NCBI GenBank assembly: GCA_045605445.1
Contig: JAZUPZ010000030.1
Coordinates: forward strand, 124,001-188,000
Origin: CAZMHL01 sp045605445
Lineage (GTDB): Bacteria; Bacillota; Clostridia; RGIG6154
Length of the DNA: 64,000 nt
Reading direction: 5' to 3'
Part shown: piece by piece, positions 8,931 to 15,932 of the stretch
Numbering within the stretch: position 1 is the first letter of the stretch
Layout: the number at the start of each line of letters is the position of its first letter
Notes under the pieces: model-generated
Told to the model about the DNA's origin: nothing
Seen by the model: only the letters and a program-made list of their open reading frames with translations
Database searches by the model: none
Made by a program: the position numbers and the translations under genes

Positions 8931-9530
8931 ATGGGATTATATGCGGTAACGGTTGAAAAACTGATTGACGAATTCAGAAAAATGCCGGGCATAGGATTAA
9001 AGTCGGCTCAGAGACTTGCATTTTATGTGCTTGGACTTACCGATGAAAAAGCTGAAAAGCTGACAAATGCAATAAAAGAAGCAAAGGAGAAAATTACATA
9101 CTGTCCCGTTTGTCAGAATCTTACTGATGTGGTACCTTGCAGTATGTGTTCAAATGAGAAAAGAGATAAGTCAATAATCTGTGTTGTTGAATCTTCTTCA
9201 GATGTTGCGGCTCTTGAAAGAATAGGCGAATTCAAAGGAGTTTATCACGTTCTTCACGGCGTAATTTCTCCTATGGATGATATCAGACCCGACGATATAA
9301 GACTTAAAGAGCTTCTTGAAAGACTTAGGGATGACACGGTTAAAGAAATTATTGTTGCTACAAACCCTAATGTTGAAGGAGAAGCAACCGCAAGCTATAT
9401 CGCAAGAATGGTAGGTCCTCTGGGAATTAAAGTAACAAGAATAGCAAAAGGGCTTCCAATTGGTTCTGATATTGAATATGCCGATGAAGTAACGCTTCTT
9501 AAAGCCTTAGAGAATCGAGTTGAAATGTAA
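8931..9530 (+). CDS. recR: Recombination protein RecR
   Basis: A 199-residue RecR of normal length. It acts with RecF and RecO to load RecA on single-stranded gaps. The N-terminal helix-hairpin-helix (MPGIGLKSAQRLAFYVL) is followed by a zinc finger with Cys58, Cys61, Cys70 and Cys73 and a Toprim domain (VVESSSDVAALER, then ATNPNVEGEATA). The ATG at 8931 follows a GAAGGAAGG ribosome binding site. In many Firmicutes recR sits behind dnaX and the YbaB-family gene; here it is instead behind the hydratase and overlaps cysK by one base. Confidence 0.95.
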   Translation: MGLYAVTVEKLIDEFRKMPGIGLKSAQRLAFYVLGLTDEKAEKLTNAIKEAKEKITYCPVCQNLTDVVPCSMCSNEKRDKSIICVVESSSDVAALERIGEFKGVYHVLHGVISPMDDIRPDDIRLKELLERLRDDTVKEIIVATNPNVEGEATASYIARMVGPLGIKVTRIAKGLPIGSDIEYADEVTLLKALENRVEM

Positions 9531-10453
9531 TGATTTATAAAAATATTGACGAGCTTGTGGGTAAAACCCCCTTGCTTGAGTTGAACAGCTATTCAAAACA
9601 GCATAATCTGAAAGCAAAAATTCTAGCCAAGCTTGAATGCTTTAATCCGGCGGGCTCAGCCAAAGACAGAATAGGTCTTTATATGATAAAAGATGCTGAA
9701 GATAAGGGAATCCTTAAAAAGGACTCTGTTATAATAGAGCCAACCTCAGGTAATACGGGGATAGGTCTTGCGGCAATTGCAGCTTCAAGAGGATATAAAG
9801 TTATTCTTACAATGCCGGACACTATGAGCATTGAAAGAATCAATCTTTTAAAAGCATACGGTGCCGAAATAGTTCTTACCGAAGGTAAAAAAGGAATGAA
9901 CGGAGCAGTTGAAAAGGCAAAAGAACTGTTAAGCTGTTATGAAAATGCTTGTATTCCGGGGCAGTTTGAAAACCCGGTAAACCCAAAAGCGCATTATGAA
10001 ACAACGGGTCCTGAAATCTGGAAAGATACCGAAGGGAAAATCGATATTTTTGTTGCGGGTGTAGGTACCGGAGGAACAATTTCGGGAACGGGGAAATTTC
10101 TGAAAGAAAAAAATCCCAAAGTGAAAATTGTTGCAGTAGAGCCGGAAAACTCTCCTCTTTTGTCAAAGGGAGAAGCAGGTTCTCACGGTCTTATGGGAAT
10201 AGGTGCAAATTTTGTGCCTGAAACTCTTGATAGGGAAATTTACGATGAAATAATAACTGTTAAAGAAGATGATGCCTATAAAGCAGGCAGAGAAATGGCA
10301 AAGAGTGAGGGGATACTTGTGGGTATATCCTCAGGAGCGGCTCTTTATGCCGCAAGGCTTCTTGCAGAAAAAGAAGAAAATAAAGGAAAAACCATAGTGG
10401 TGTTATTGCCGGACACGGGAGAGAGATACCTGTCAACCCCAATGTTCAGATAA
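9530..10453 (+). CDS. cysK: Cysteine synthase A (O-acetylserine sulfhydrylase)
   Basis: A 307-residue fold-type-II PLP enzyme that makes cysteine from O-acetylserine and sulfide. The PLP lysine is in NPAGSAKDRIG near residue 41, the substrate loop is PTSGNTGIGLA, and the phosphate loop is GVGTGGTISGTG. The SSGAALYAAR segment near the C-terminus is family typical. The ATG overlaps the recR stop (ATGTAATG), so translation is probably coupled, and no strong ribosome binding site is evident. Together with the C-S lyase upstream, it puts both sulfur amino-acid breakdown and cysteine synthesis in the same gene string. A terminator follows after the repeat at 10480. Confidence 0.95.
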   Translation: MIYKNIDELVGKTPLLELNSYSKQHNLKAKILAKLECFNPAGSAKDRIGLYMIKDAEDKGILKKDSVIIEPTSGNTGIGLAAIAASRGYKVILTMPDTMSIERINLLKAYGAEIVLTEGKKGMNGAVEKAKELLSCYENACIPGQFENPVNPKAHYETTGPEIWKDTEGKIDIFVAGVGTGGTISGTGKFLKEKNPKVKIVAVEPENSPLLSKGEAGSHGLMGIGANFVPETLDREIYDEIITVKEDDAYKAGREMAKSEGILVGISSGAALYAARLLAEKEENKGKTIVVLLPDTGERYLSTPMFR

Positions 10454-10479
10454 GAAATGTTAAAATTGCCTATAATTAA

Positions 10480-10551
10480 CAAACCTCACCAAACTCGCTG
10501 TACCTTTGTACAGCTTCGGGTACCCCTTCGCTTGCGCTGCGGTTCGGTTTG
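10480..10551. repeat. GC-rich palindromic intergenic element
   Basis: A 72-bp block between cysK and its terminator is much richer in GC than its surroundings. It is bounded by CAAACC and GGTTTG, contains a perfect hairpin GCTGTAC-CTTT-GTACAGC (10497-10514), a GGGTACCC palindrome, and CGCTTGCGCTGCGG. It looks like a REP-type dispersed unit, but only one copy is visible here. It does not encode a protein that can be recognised. Confidence 0.5.
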
Positions 10552-10592
10552 TAAATTCTAAACAATTTTTCCTATTTCTTTAATAGTAAGTG

Positions 10593-10624
10593 AAAAGTTC
10601 TGTAAATTATACAGAACTTTTTTT
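10593..10624 (+). terminator. Intrinsic terminator of the murD-cysK unit
   Basis: A 12-bp perfect stem (AAAAGTTCTGTA with TACAGAACTTTT) with a 5-base loop is followed by a run of T. The stop codon of the convergent gene at 10607 lies in this structure, so it may serve both strands, though the T run is better for the plus strand. Confidence 0.8.
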
Positions 10625-11200
10625 GTGTTGATTTATTGTACGTACAGGAGTCACCGATTGTTCGTTGTTTTTCTTATTTATCTTGCTATAAACATTCACA
10701 ATTTCTTTTTCTTTTTTGATAGCGTAATCATAAGCAAGTGCCGTTCCGCTTTTGGGTTGATACTCTGACAGATTTCCTTTACTTTTTTTTCGTTTTGCAG
10801 GAAGATAATTTTCGTCATAATAAACTATGCAGAAATCCGAGTTGTTTATCATTTCACGGTTGCGCTCTACATAGGAGGCTTTGCCGGAACCTCTTATGCT
10901 TTCGGGATAATAAGTTTCTTCATAGCTTTTCATAAGGCAATTTTCATAGTCTCTGCTTATATCGGCATATTCAGCCCTTACATAAACTCTTCTGATGTGA
11001 TGATACTTTTCCTTTAACGTCGTAACAATTTTAAGACACAGGCTGTCAAAATCGCTTTTGCTTCCGAAAAAGAAGGTAGCTACACCTTCGTCTTTAATTA
11101 ACGCTTCAATGACTTTGGTTAGCCTTTTCGTCAACTCGGTTGTTTCGTTAATTTTTCTATGCCCAAAAACACAGCAGGTATAACCTTCTCTTTTATTCAT
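10607..11200 (-). CDS. SLOG-family protein (DUF1273/YpsA-like)
   Basis: A 197-residue protein with the layout of the SLOG superfamily of nucleotide-binding Rossmann proteins. CCVFGHRKI is at the N-terminus, FFFGSKSDFDSL is the glycine-rich loop region, YVERNREMINNSDF is the central helix, and SGTALAYDYA is near the C-terminus. Related proteins are proposed to bind ADP-ribose-like or nucleotide ligands; the function of this one is unknown. The ATG at 11200 is chosen because GTGGGG lies before it. The longer in-frame start at 11266 would translate through an intrinsic terminator and part of the structured RNA upstream. Its expression therefore depends on readthrough of, or control at, that terminator. 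Confidence 0.75.
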   Translation of the reverse strand: MNKREGYTCCVFGHRKINETTELTKRLTKVIEALIKDEGVATFFFGSKSDFDSLCLKIVTTLKEKYHHIRRVYVRAEYADISRDYENCLMKSYEETYYPESIRGSGKASYVERNREMINNSDFCIVYYDENYLPAKRKKSKGNLSEYQPKSGTALAYDYAIKKEKEIVNVYSKINKKNNEQSVTPVRTINQHKKSSV

Positions 11201-11213
11201 AAAAATCCCCACA

Positions 11214-11247
11214 AAATAAAAAAGTGCACCAACCGAAGTCGATGCAC
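11214..11247 (-). terminator. Intrinsic terminator of the 6S-like RNA, just before the SLOG gene
   Basis: GTGCATCGAC, a TTCG tetraloop and GTTGGTGCAC form a 10-bp stem with two G-U pairs, followed by TTTTTTATTTT on the minus strand. It ends only about 14 bases before the SLOG start codon, the arrangement expected of an attenuator or of a stand-alone RNA with a following gene. Confidence 0.82.
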
Positions 11248-11432
11248 CGAAAAACGCGTATCCCACGGTTGTTGTCAGACAAACCGCAGTAAAGCAGGAT
11301 AGTAGTTATACACACCATACTTTGTGGGAAACGGCATTTTTACCGTACCTAAAATATGATGCGCATAACAAATAGAGATATACATTTACTAAATGTTATC
11401 CTGCTTATCTTTACTGTTAAGTTTGTCTGACG
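11214..11432 (-). ncRNA. Rod-shaped structured RNA, 6S-like, or riboswitch-type leader
   Basis: On the minus strand an RNA of about 219 nt starts close to its own promoter and folds into one long rod. The closing stem is GTCAGACAAAC (11431-11421) with GTTTGTCTGAC (11284-11274). It continues with CAGTAAA/TTTACTG and GCAGGATA/TATCCTGC. An asymmetric bubble, holding a small hairpin ACATTT-AGT-AAATGT, leads to a 19-bp distal helix (11369-11351 with 11323-11305) and an apical hairpin 11346-11331. The distal helix needs several G-U pairs that exist only on the minus strand, which fixes the orientation. Paired ends, a large central bubble and a length near 200 nt are 6S RNA traits. The SLOG gene right after the terminator makes a cis-acting leader an alternative. 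Confidence 0.55.
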
Positions 11433-11438
11433 TTTTTT

Positions 11439-11467
11439 ATTTTATCACAAAAGAATAAAATTATCAA
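11439..11467 (-). promoter_or_regulatory. Sigma-A type promoter of the 6S-like RNA
   Basis: On the minus strand TTGATA (11467-11462), a 17-bp spacer and TAAAAT (11444-11439) give a near-consensus promoter. The expected start falls at about 11432, exactly at the closing stem of the RNA. Confidence 0.72.
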
Positions 11468-11479
11468 TAGTTGAAATTT

Positions 11480-11509
11480 TGTATTCTTTTTGAATTTTAA
11501 TCCATACTA
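11480..11509 (+). promoter_or_regulatory. Sigma-G/F-like promoter of spoVA genes
   Basis: TGTATT (11480-11485), 17 bp and CATACTA (11503-11509) fit the forespore sigma-G pattern, in which CATACTA is the characteristic -10. It lies about 15 bases before spoVAC, which in known sporeformers is transcribed by sigma-G. Confidence 0.6.
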
Positions 11510-11524
11510 ATAACGGTGATAAAA

Positions 11525-11959
11525 ATGAATATGAATAAATCTCAGTATAAAAAATATGTAGAGGCAAAGGCAGAAAAGTCAAAAATTTTCAAAAACTGCA
11601 CAATGGCATTTCTGATAGGCGGTACAATCTGTACTCTTGGTGAAGGGCTAATGAAACTTTATTCTTATTTCGGATTTGAAAAGCTTGATGCGGGAGCTCT
11701 GACAAGTGTAAGCCTTGTTTTTTTAAGTGCCCTTCTTACTTCTCTTGGTATTTACGATAAAATTGCAAAATATGCAGGTGCGGGAACCCTTGTGCCAATA
11801 ACGGGCTTTGCAAATGCGGTTGTGTCACCTGCGATAGAATTTAAAGACGAGGGGTTCATTTTCGGTGTGGCGGCAAATATTTTTAAAATTGCAGGACCTG
11901 TTATAACCTATGGTATAGTTGCTTCCGTGCTCTGCGGAATTATATTTTTGTTTATGTAG
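11525..11959 (+). CDS. spoVAC: Stage V sporulation protein AC
   Basis: A 144-residue inner forespore membrane protein with several hydrophobic helices. SpoVAC is part of the channel that moves Ca-dipicolinate into the spore core and releases it in germination. Family motifs are FLIGGTICTLGEG and YAGAGTLVPITGFANAVVSP, the latter shared with SpoVAE. The ATG at 11525 follows AACGGTGA; a GTG at 11516 would lie inside that ribosome binding site. It is 9 bases upstream of spoVAD. Confidence 0.94.
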   Translation: MNMNKSQYKKYVEAKAEKSKIFKNCTMAFLIGGTICTLGEGLMKLYSYFGFEKLDAGALTSVSLVFLSALLTSLGIYDKIAKYAGAGTLVPITGFANAVVSPAIEFKDEGFIFGVAANIFKIAGPVITYGIVASVLCGIIFLFM

Positions 11960-11968
11960 AGGTGAAAT

Positions 11969-12967
11969 ATGACAAGAACAATAAAACTGAAAAATACACC
12001 GAGAATAGTAAATACGGCATCGGTAACAGGGAAAAAGGAATCGGATGGGAAGCTTGGCGAATATTTTGACTCTGTGGTAAGTGAAGAACGCTTTGGTACA
12101 GATACCTGGGAAAAAGCGGAAAGCGAAATGCAGAAGCAGGCGGTAGCTATGGTTCTTGATAAATGTAATCTGAAAAGTGAAGATATTAACCTTATATACG
12201 GGGGCGATCTTTTAAATCAGTGTATAGGAACAAGCTACGGACTTTCCAAATATGAAATTCCCTTTTTCGGGCTTTACGGAGCCTGCTCAACCTTTTGTGA
12301 AGGTCTTTGTCTTGCCTCAATGGCAGTTGACGGAGGCTATGCAAAAAATGTAATTGCCGTAACTTCAAGTCATTTTTGTTCAAGTGAAAGACAGTTCCGC
12401 TTTCCTCTTGAATACGGCGGACAGAGAACGCCTACCTCCCAATGGACGGTTACAGCATCGGGGGCAGCTCTTTTGTCAGACTCAGGTTCGCCTTTTGCAA
12501 TAACTTATATAACTCCCGGGAAAATTGCAGACCTTGGAATAAAGGATATGAATAATATGGGTGCGGCAATGGCGCCTGCTGCAATAGATACAATATCGGC
12601 GCATTTTAAAGACAGAAAAATTGAAGCTGATTATTATGATCTGGTTGCAACCGGCGACCTTGGCAAGCTTGGTCATGAAATTGCAAAGGAACAGCTTGAA
12701 AAGTCGGGACTTGATTTTAAAGGCAGATATATAGATTGCGGAATGGAAATTTATGACATTGAAAAACAGGATGTTCACTGCGGTGGGTCCGGATGCGGTT
12801 GTTGCGCATCGGTCTTTTCCGGGTACATTTTTAAAAAGCTGTTAAAGGGTGAGTTAAACAAAGTGCTTCTTGTTGCAACCGGTGCGCTTATGAGTCCTAC
12901 AAGCTCTTATCAGGGCGAAAGTATTCCGGGGATTGCCCATGGGGTTGCAATAGAAAGGATTGATTAA
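11969..12967 (+). CDS. spoVAD: Stage V sporulation protein AD
   Basis: A 332-residue thiolase-fold protein that binds dipicolinic acid on the spore inner membrane. GDLLNQCIGTSYGL, the thiolase-like GACSTFCEGL and a late HCGGSGCGCCASVF are family typical. The protein has the cysteine of the thiolase active-site position but belongs to the non-enzymatic SpoVAD group. It sits between spoVAC and spoVAE, with its stop directly followed by the spoVAE ATG. Confidence 0.95.
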   Translation: MTRTIKLKNTPRIVNTASVTGKKESDGKLGEYFDSVVSEERFGTDTWEKAESEMQKQAVAMVLDKCNLKSEDINLIYGGDLLNQCIGTSYGLSKYEIPFFGLYGACSTFCEGLCLASMAVDGGYAKNVIAVTSSHFCSSERQFRFPLEYGGQRTPTSQWTVTASGAALLSDSGSPFAITYITPGKIADLGIKDMNNMGAAMAPAAIDTISAHFKDRKIEADYYDLVATGDLGKLGHEIAKEQLEKSGLDFKGRYIDCGMEIYDIEKQDVHCGGSGCGCCASVFSGYIFKKLLKGELNKVLLVATGALMSPTSSYQGESIPGIAHGVAIERID

Positions 12968-13321
12968 ATGGATTTTGTAAAAGCATTTGTAATAGGCGGA
13001 CTTATCTGCGTAGTAGGACAGATTCTGATTGACAAAACAAAATTAACTCCTGCGAGGATACTTGTGGCATATGTGGTAACCGGGGTAATCCTGGGTGCTT
13101 TCGGCTTGTATGACAAGCTTATAGATTTTGCAGGGGCAGGGGCAACAGTTCCCTTGACCGGCTTTGGAAACACTCTTGCAAACGGTGTGAAAAAAGCTGT
13201 TGCAGAAAAGGGGGTTCTCGGAATTTTCACCGGTGGGCTTACCGCGTCTTCGGCGGGCATATGCGCCGCAATATTTTTTGGTTATTTCGGGGCACTTTTT
13301 TCAAAATCAAAGGAAAAATAA
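12968..13321 (+). CDS. spoVAE: Stage V sporulation protein AE
   Basis: A 117-residue membrane protein homologous to SpoVAC (FAGAGATVPLTGFGNTLANG), with about four hydrophobic helices. It is the third core component of the dipicolinate channel. It begins directly after the spoVAD stop. No spoVAA, spoVAB or spoVAF is adjacent; minimal spoVAC-D-E sets are usual in clostridia. The stop is part of a bidirectional terminator. Confidence 0.94.
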   Translation: MDFVKAFVIGGLICVVGQILIDKTKLTPARILVAYVVTGVILGAFGLYDKLIDFAGAGATVPLTGFGNTLANGVKKAVAEKGVLGIFTGGLTASSAGICAAIFFGYFGALFSKSKEK

Positions 13322-13356
13322 AAAACCGTGCGACCCTTTGCGGTCACACGGTTTTT
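13321..13356. terminator. Bidirectional terminator between spoVAE and folC
   Basis: AAAAACCGTG pairs with CACGGTTTTT, and an inner GACC/GGTC extends the stem after one mismatch. A tracts and T tracts at both ends suit both the plus-strand spoVA unit and the minus-strand folC unit. Confidence 0.88.
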
Positions 13357-13361
13357 AGTTT

Positions 13362-14615
13362 TTATTTAATTTCTTTGTAGTCTTTGTATAAATACAACGA
13401 ACCGAAAATAATAGTGTCTTTGTTTTTTGTTTCTGCATCTTTTAAAGCGTCTGAAATGTTGTCAAAAGCCCGGGCTGTAAAGCCTTTTTGTTTAAGCTTC
13501 TCACAAAGTACTTCAGAGGACATTGCTCTTTCATTGTCTGATACAGTGGTGCAGTTGAATTCAACTCTGCTCTTGAAACCTGAGCCGGACAATATATTTA
13601 ATATTTCGTCAATATCCTTGTCTGCCATAAAAGCACATATGAAAGTAAATTCGTGTTTTTCGTCAAAATATCTCTTAAGGTTAGAAACTAAAGCTGTTGC
13701 TCCGTTTGCATTGTGAGCACCGTCATAGATAAGATAAGGGTTTTTGCTCAAAATTTCAAATCTGCCCGGATTTTTTGCTTCTGACACGCCTTGCCTGATG
13801 CTTTCTTCTCCGACTTTGAGAATTTTAAGGGCTTCAACCGCCATACAAACGTTTTCAAGCTGGTAATATCCGCAAAGAGCTGATTTTAAAGAATCAAAAC
13901 CGCCGTAGGAAAATACCTCAGATAAATCTTCAATTCCTTCTTCGGTCCATTTTTCTGTCATATAAAGCTCGCTGTTTGTTTCTTTGCATTTTTCTTTTAT
14001 TGCGCAAAGAGCCTCTTCCTCCTGAAGACGTGTTGTCAAAACAGGACAGTTATCTTTTATAATTCCTGCTTTTTCTCCTGCAATTTCATAAAGCGTATTT
14101 CCAAGATAGTCTGTGTGGTCTACTGCAATTTTTGTGATTATGCTTAAAACAGGAGATTCTATAACATTTGTTGCATCAAGCCTTCCGCCAAGCCCTGTTT
14201 CAAGAACAACATAGTCGCATTTTTGTTCTTTGAAGTAACAAAAAGCAGTAGCAGTCCATATTTCAAACTGCGACGGTTTTTCGCCCGTTTCCTTCTCAAT
14301 TTTTTCACAGGCTTTTTCAACCGATGAGATAATTCTTGACATATCTTCATCGCTTATGTCCTTGCCGTCAATTGAAATTCTTTCGTTTACCTTCACCATA
14401 TTTGGGGAAATATATTTTCCTGTTCTGAAGCCTGCAAGGGAAAGAGCTTTGCTTATAACGGAACAAACAGAGCCTTTTCCGTTTGTGCCTGCAACGTGAA
14501 TAAATTTCATATTCTTCTGAGGATTTCCGAGCAGTTCAACAAGGGAAGATATTCTTTCAAGTCCAAGCTTTGATTTAGTCTGAAAACTGTTTGCATATTT
14601 CAAAAAGTTGCTCAT
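13362..14615 (-). CDS. folC: Folylpolyglutamate synthase / dihydrofolate synthase
   Basis: A 417-residue Mur-ligase-like enzyme that adds glutamate to dihydropteroate or folates and so traps them in the cell. The ATP loop is HVAGTNGKGSVC near residues 40-51. YISPNMVKVNERI, ETGLGGRLDATNV, DHTDYLGNT and the C-domain YDGAHNANGA are all diagnostic. The ATG overlaps the stop of folT by 4 bases, which couples folate uptake with polyglutamylation, and both are downstream of the THF riboswitch at 15203. The length is standard. Confidence 0.95.
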   Translation of the reverse strand: MSNFLKYANSFQTKSKLGLERISSLVELLGNPQKNMKFIHVAGTNGKGSVCSVISKALSLAGFRTGKYISPNMVKVNERISIDGKDISDEDMSRIISSVEKACEKIEKETGEKPSQFEIWTATAFCYFKEQKCDYVVLETGLGGRLDATNVIESPVLSIITKIAVDHTDYLGNTLYEIAGEKAGIIKDNCPVLTTRLQEEEALCAIKEKCKETNSELYMTEKWTEEGIEDLSEVFSYGGFDSLKSALCGYYQLENVCMAVEALKILKVGEESIRQGVSEAKNPGRFEILSKNPYLIYDGAHNANGATALVSNLKRYFDEKHEFTFICAFMADKDIDEILNILSGSGFKSRVEFNCTTVSDNERAMSSEVLCEKLKQKGFTARAFDNISDALKDAETKNKDTIIFGSLYLYKDYKEIK

Positions 14616-15148
14616 TTATTTATCAGCCTTTCAAAAAGAGTAATATGTTTTTTTAACAAAATACAAACAATTATATACATAAAAAATTTAATAACCGATG
14701 CAATGAATCTTACAGACACGGCAACCGTAAATGAAGGAAAATATCCGACAGATGTAAGAATGTAAGAAACAACAACTATATCAATAACCGTCATTATGAA
14801 AGCGCATATAACCGTGTTGACATAATAACGTTTTCCGTCTTTCTTGTAAAGGAGTAAACCGAAAAGAAAACCGTAAATAAACTCAACCGCAGTAATCTGA
14901 GGCAGGGGAGCACCTACGGGGACGAGAACAGAATTCAGTATGTCGCCCAGAGCACCTACAACGCCACCCCACACAGGACCAAAAATCGCCCCGGTTATAA
15001 AAACTGTGATAAATTTGAAAGGAATTTTAATTGCATTCCCTATTCTGAAGGTGCAGAAAATTGCAAGAATAACCGTAATGGCGGTAAGCATTGCAAGAAT
15101 ACACAGTTTTTTTACATTTAATTTTTCTATACCTGAGATTTTTTTCAT
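14612..15148 (-). CDS. folT: ECF transporter S component for folate
   Basis: A 178-residue, strongly hydrophobic protein with about six membrane helices. The start reads MKKISGIEKLNVKKL and an early conserved KIPFKFITVFITGAIFGPVWGGVVGALGD matches the folate S-component pattern (split here: KIPFKFITVF, then GPVWGGVVGALGD). S components bind the vitamin and work with a shared EcfA-EcfA'-EcfT module encoded elsewhere. The ATG at 15148 is used; a longer frame to 15277 would run through the THF riboswitch. The ribosome binding site AGAAAGGG is in the 3' arm of a hairpin, so translation is probably ligand controlled. Confidence 0.9.
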   Translation of the reverse strand: MKKISGIEKLNVKKLCILAMLTAITVILAIFCTFRIGNAIKIPFKFITVFITGAIFGPVWGGVVGALGDILNSVLVPVGAPLPQITAVEFIYGFLFGLLLYKKDGKRYYVNTVICAFIMTVIDIVVVSYILTSVGYFPSFTVAVSVRFIASVIKFFMYIIVCILLKKHITLFERLINK

Positions 15149-15156
15149 AAATAAAA

Positions 15157-15183
15157 CCCTTTCTGCAAGAATTGCAAAAAGGG
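15157..15183 (-). promoter_or_regulatory. Expression-platform hairpin of the THF riboswitch
   Basis: CCCTTTTTGCA and TGCAGAAAGGG form an 11-bp stem that buries the folT Shine-Dalgarno AGAAAGGG and is followed by TTTTATTT. A near-copy of the 3' arm, TTGCAGAAAGAG, overlaps the end of the aptamer (about 15197-15208) and could pair with the same 5' arm, giving two exclusive folds. Confidence 0.72.
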
Positions 15184-15202
15184 ATGAATATATACTCTTT
15201 CT

Positions 15203-15301
15203 GCAACGGAATGCGGAAAATACACCGCAAGCCACAAGGCTTTTCGTAGAAGAAACAACTTCCCGTTTTCTTCTCACTTAACGCGTAAATTCCTACTTTG
15301 C
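15203..15301 (-). ncRNA. Tetrahydrofolate riboswitch aptamer
   Basis: About 99 nt upstream of folT on the minus strand carry the THF-riboswitch core CGCGTTAAGTG (15285-15275), the downstream GCGGTG (15226 region) and the closing pairs GCAA/TTGC and GGAAT/ATTCC. Class I THF riboswitches bind reduced folates and lower expression of folate transport and synthesis genes in Firmicutes. Position before folT-folC fits this exactly. Confidence 0.9.
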
Positions 15302-15308
15302 TGGAAAT

Positions 15309-15337
15309 ATAATAGCACACTATTTATAGATTGTCAA
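15309..15337 (-). promoter_or_regulatory. Promoter of the riboswitch-folT-folC unit
   Basis: On the minus strand TTGACA (15337-15332), 17 bp and TATTAT (15314-15309). It overlaps the last codons of aroK, so folT-folC have their own start inside the end of the upstream gene. Confidence 0.82.
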
Positions 15338-15812
15338 TAATCTCGGCAGTAATTTGGCTGATTTTTTTGCCTTTACATATAACTGAAAAATGCTTGTATC
15401 TTTTGTAAAGACGTAGCCTTTCAAAGAATATTTCCTCAAGGGTTTCTCCTTTCTGGGAAACAACTCCTCTGCCGGGAGCATCGCTTACACGAAGCTTAAT
15501 TTTCCACAGGGGAACATCAAGGTAAACAACGGTGCTTATTTTTCTTAAATGTTCCATGGCTTTTCTGCCGTAAACTGCGCTTCCGCCTGTGGCAATAACG
15601 GTATTTTCCGGATTAAGCTCACAAATAAGGGAGTTTTCAAGCTCAATAAATTTTTCAGAGCCGTTTTCCTCAATTATTTCATTGAGCTTTTTGCCGTATT
15701 TTTCCTGAATAAGCCTGTCTGTATCTATGAAAGACATTTTAAGTTTGGCGGCAAGCTGTCTTCCGGTTGTGGTTTTGCCTGCTCCTGCCATTCCAATCAG
15801 CGTAATGTTCAT
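15324..15812 (-). CDS. aroK: Shikimate kinase
   Basis: A 162-residue P-loop kinase that phosphorylates shikimate in the chorismate pathway. GMAGAGKTTTGRQLA (residues 7-21) is the P-loop, DTDRLI holds the substrate aspartate, ATGGSAV is the glycine-rich shikimate contact and a RVSDAPGR segment forms the lid. The ATG follows a GGAGGA site. It is alone, with no other aro genes near, under its own promoter at 15845-15873. Confidence 0.92.
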   Translation of the reverse strand: MNITLIGMAGAGKTTTGRQLAAKLKMSFIDTDRLIQEKYGKKLNEIIEENGSEKFIELENSLICELNPENTVIATGGSAVYGRKAMEHLRKISTVVYLDVPLWKIKLRVSDAPGRGVVSQKGETLEEIFFERLRLYKRYKHFSVICKGKKISQITAEIIDNL

Positions 15813-15844
15813 TTTTTCCTCCGGTAAAACTATAATGCATATAA

Positions 15845-15873
15845 ATTATATTATAACTTTGGTGTTTAGTCAA
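15845..15873 (-). promoter_or_regulatory. Promoter of aroK
   Basis: On the minus strand TTGACT (15873-15868), 17 bp and TATAAT (15850-15845). It is back to back with the plus-strand promoter at 15876, only 2 bases away, so the two genes share one control region. Confidence 0.75.
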
Positions 15874-15875
15874 TA

Positions 15876-15904
15876 TTGCAATTAAGAACAGTTTATGATA
15901 AAAT
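15876..15904 (+). promoter_or_regulatory. Promoter of the secreted copper-amine-oxidase-domain protein
   Basis: TTGCAA (15876-15881), 17 bp and TAAAAT (15899-15904), followed by a GGAGG ribosome binding site at 15921. Confidence 0.65.
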
Positions 15905-15932
15905 ATGCTTAACATACAACGGAGGTAAAAAT

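Noticed and set aside
8378..8992. 204-codon minus-strand open frame
   Set aside because: Antisense to the hydratase and recR start; Cys/Phe-rich translation typical of a shadow frame.
11274..11440. Plus-strand reading of the rod-shaped RNA ending in GTTTTTTATTTT
   Set aside because: The distal helix would have several A-C mismatches on the plus strand but G-U pairs on the minus strand, and the promoter and TTCG terminator are on the minus strand.
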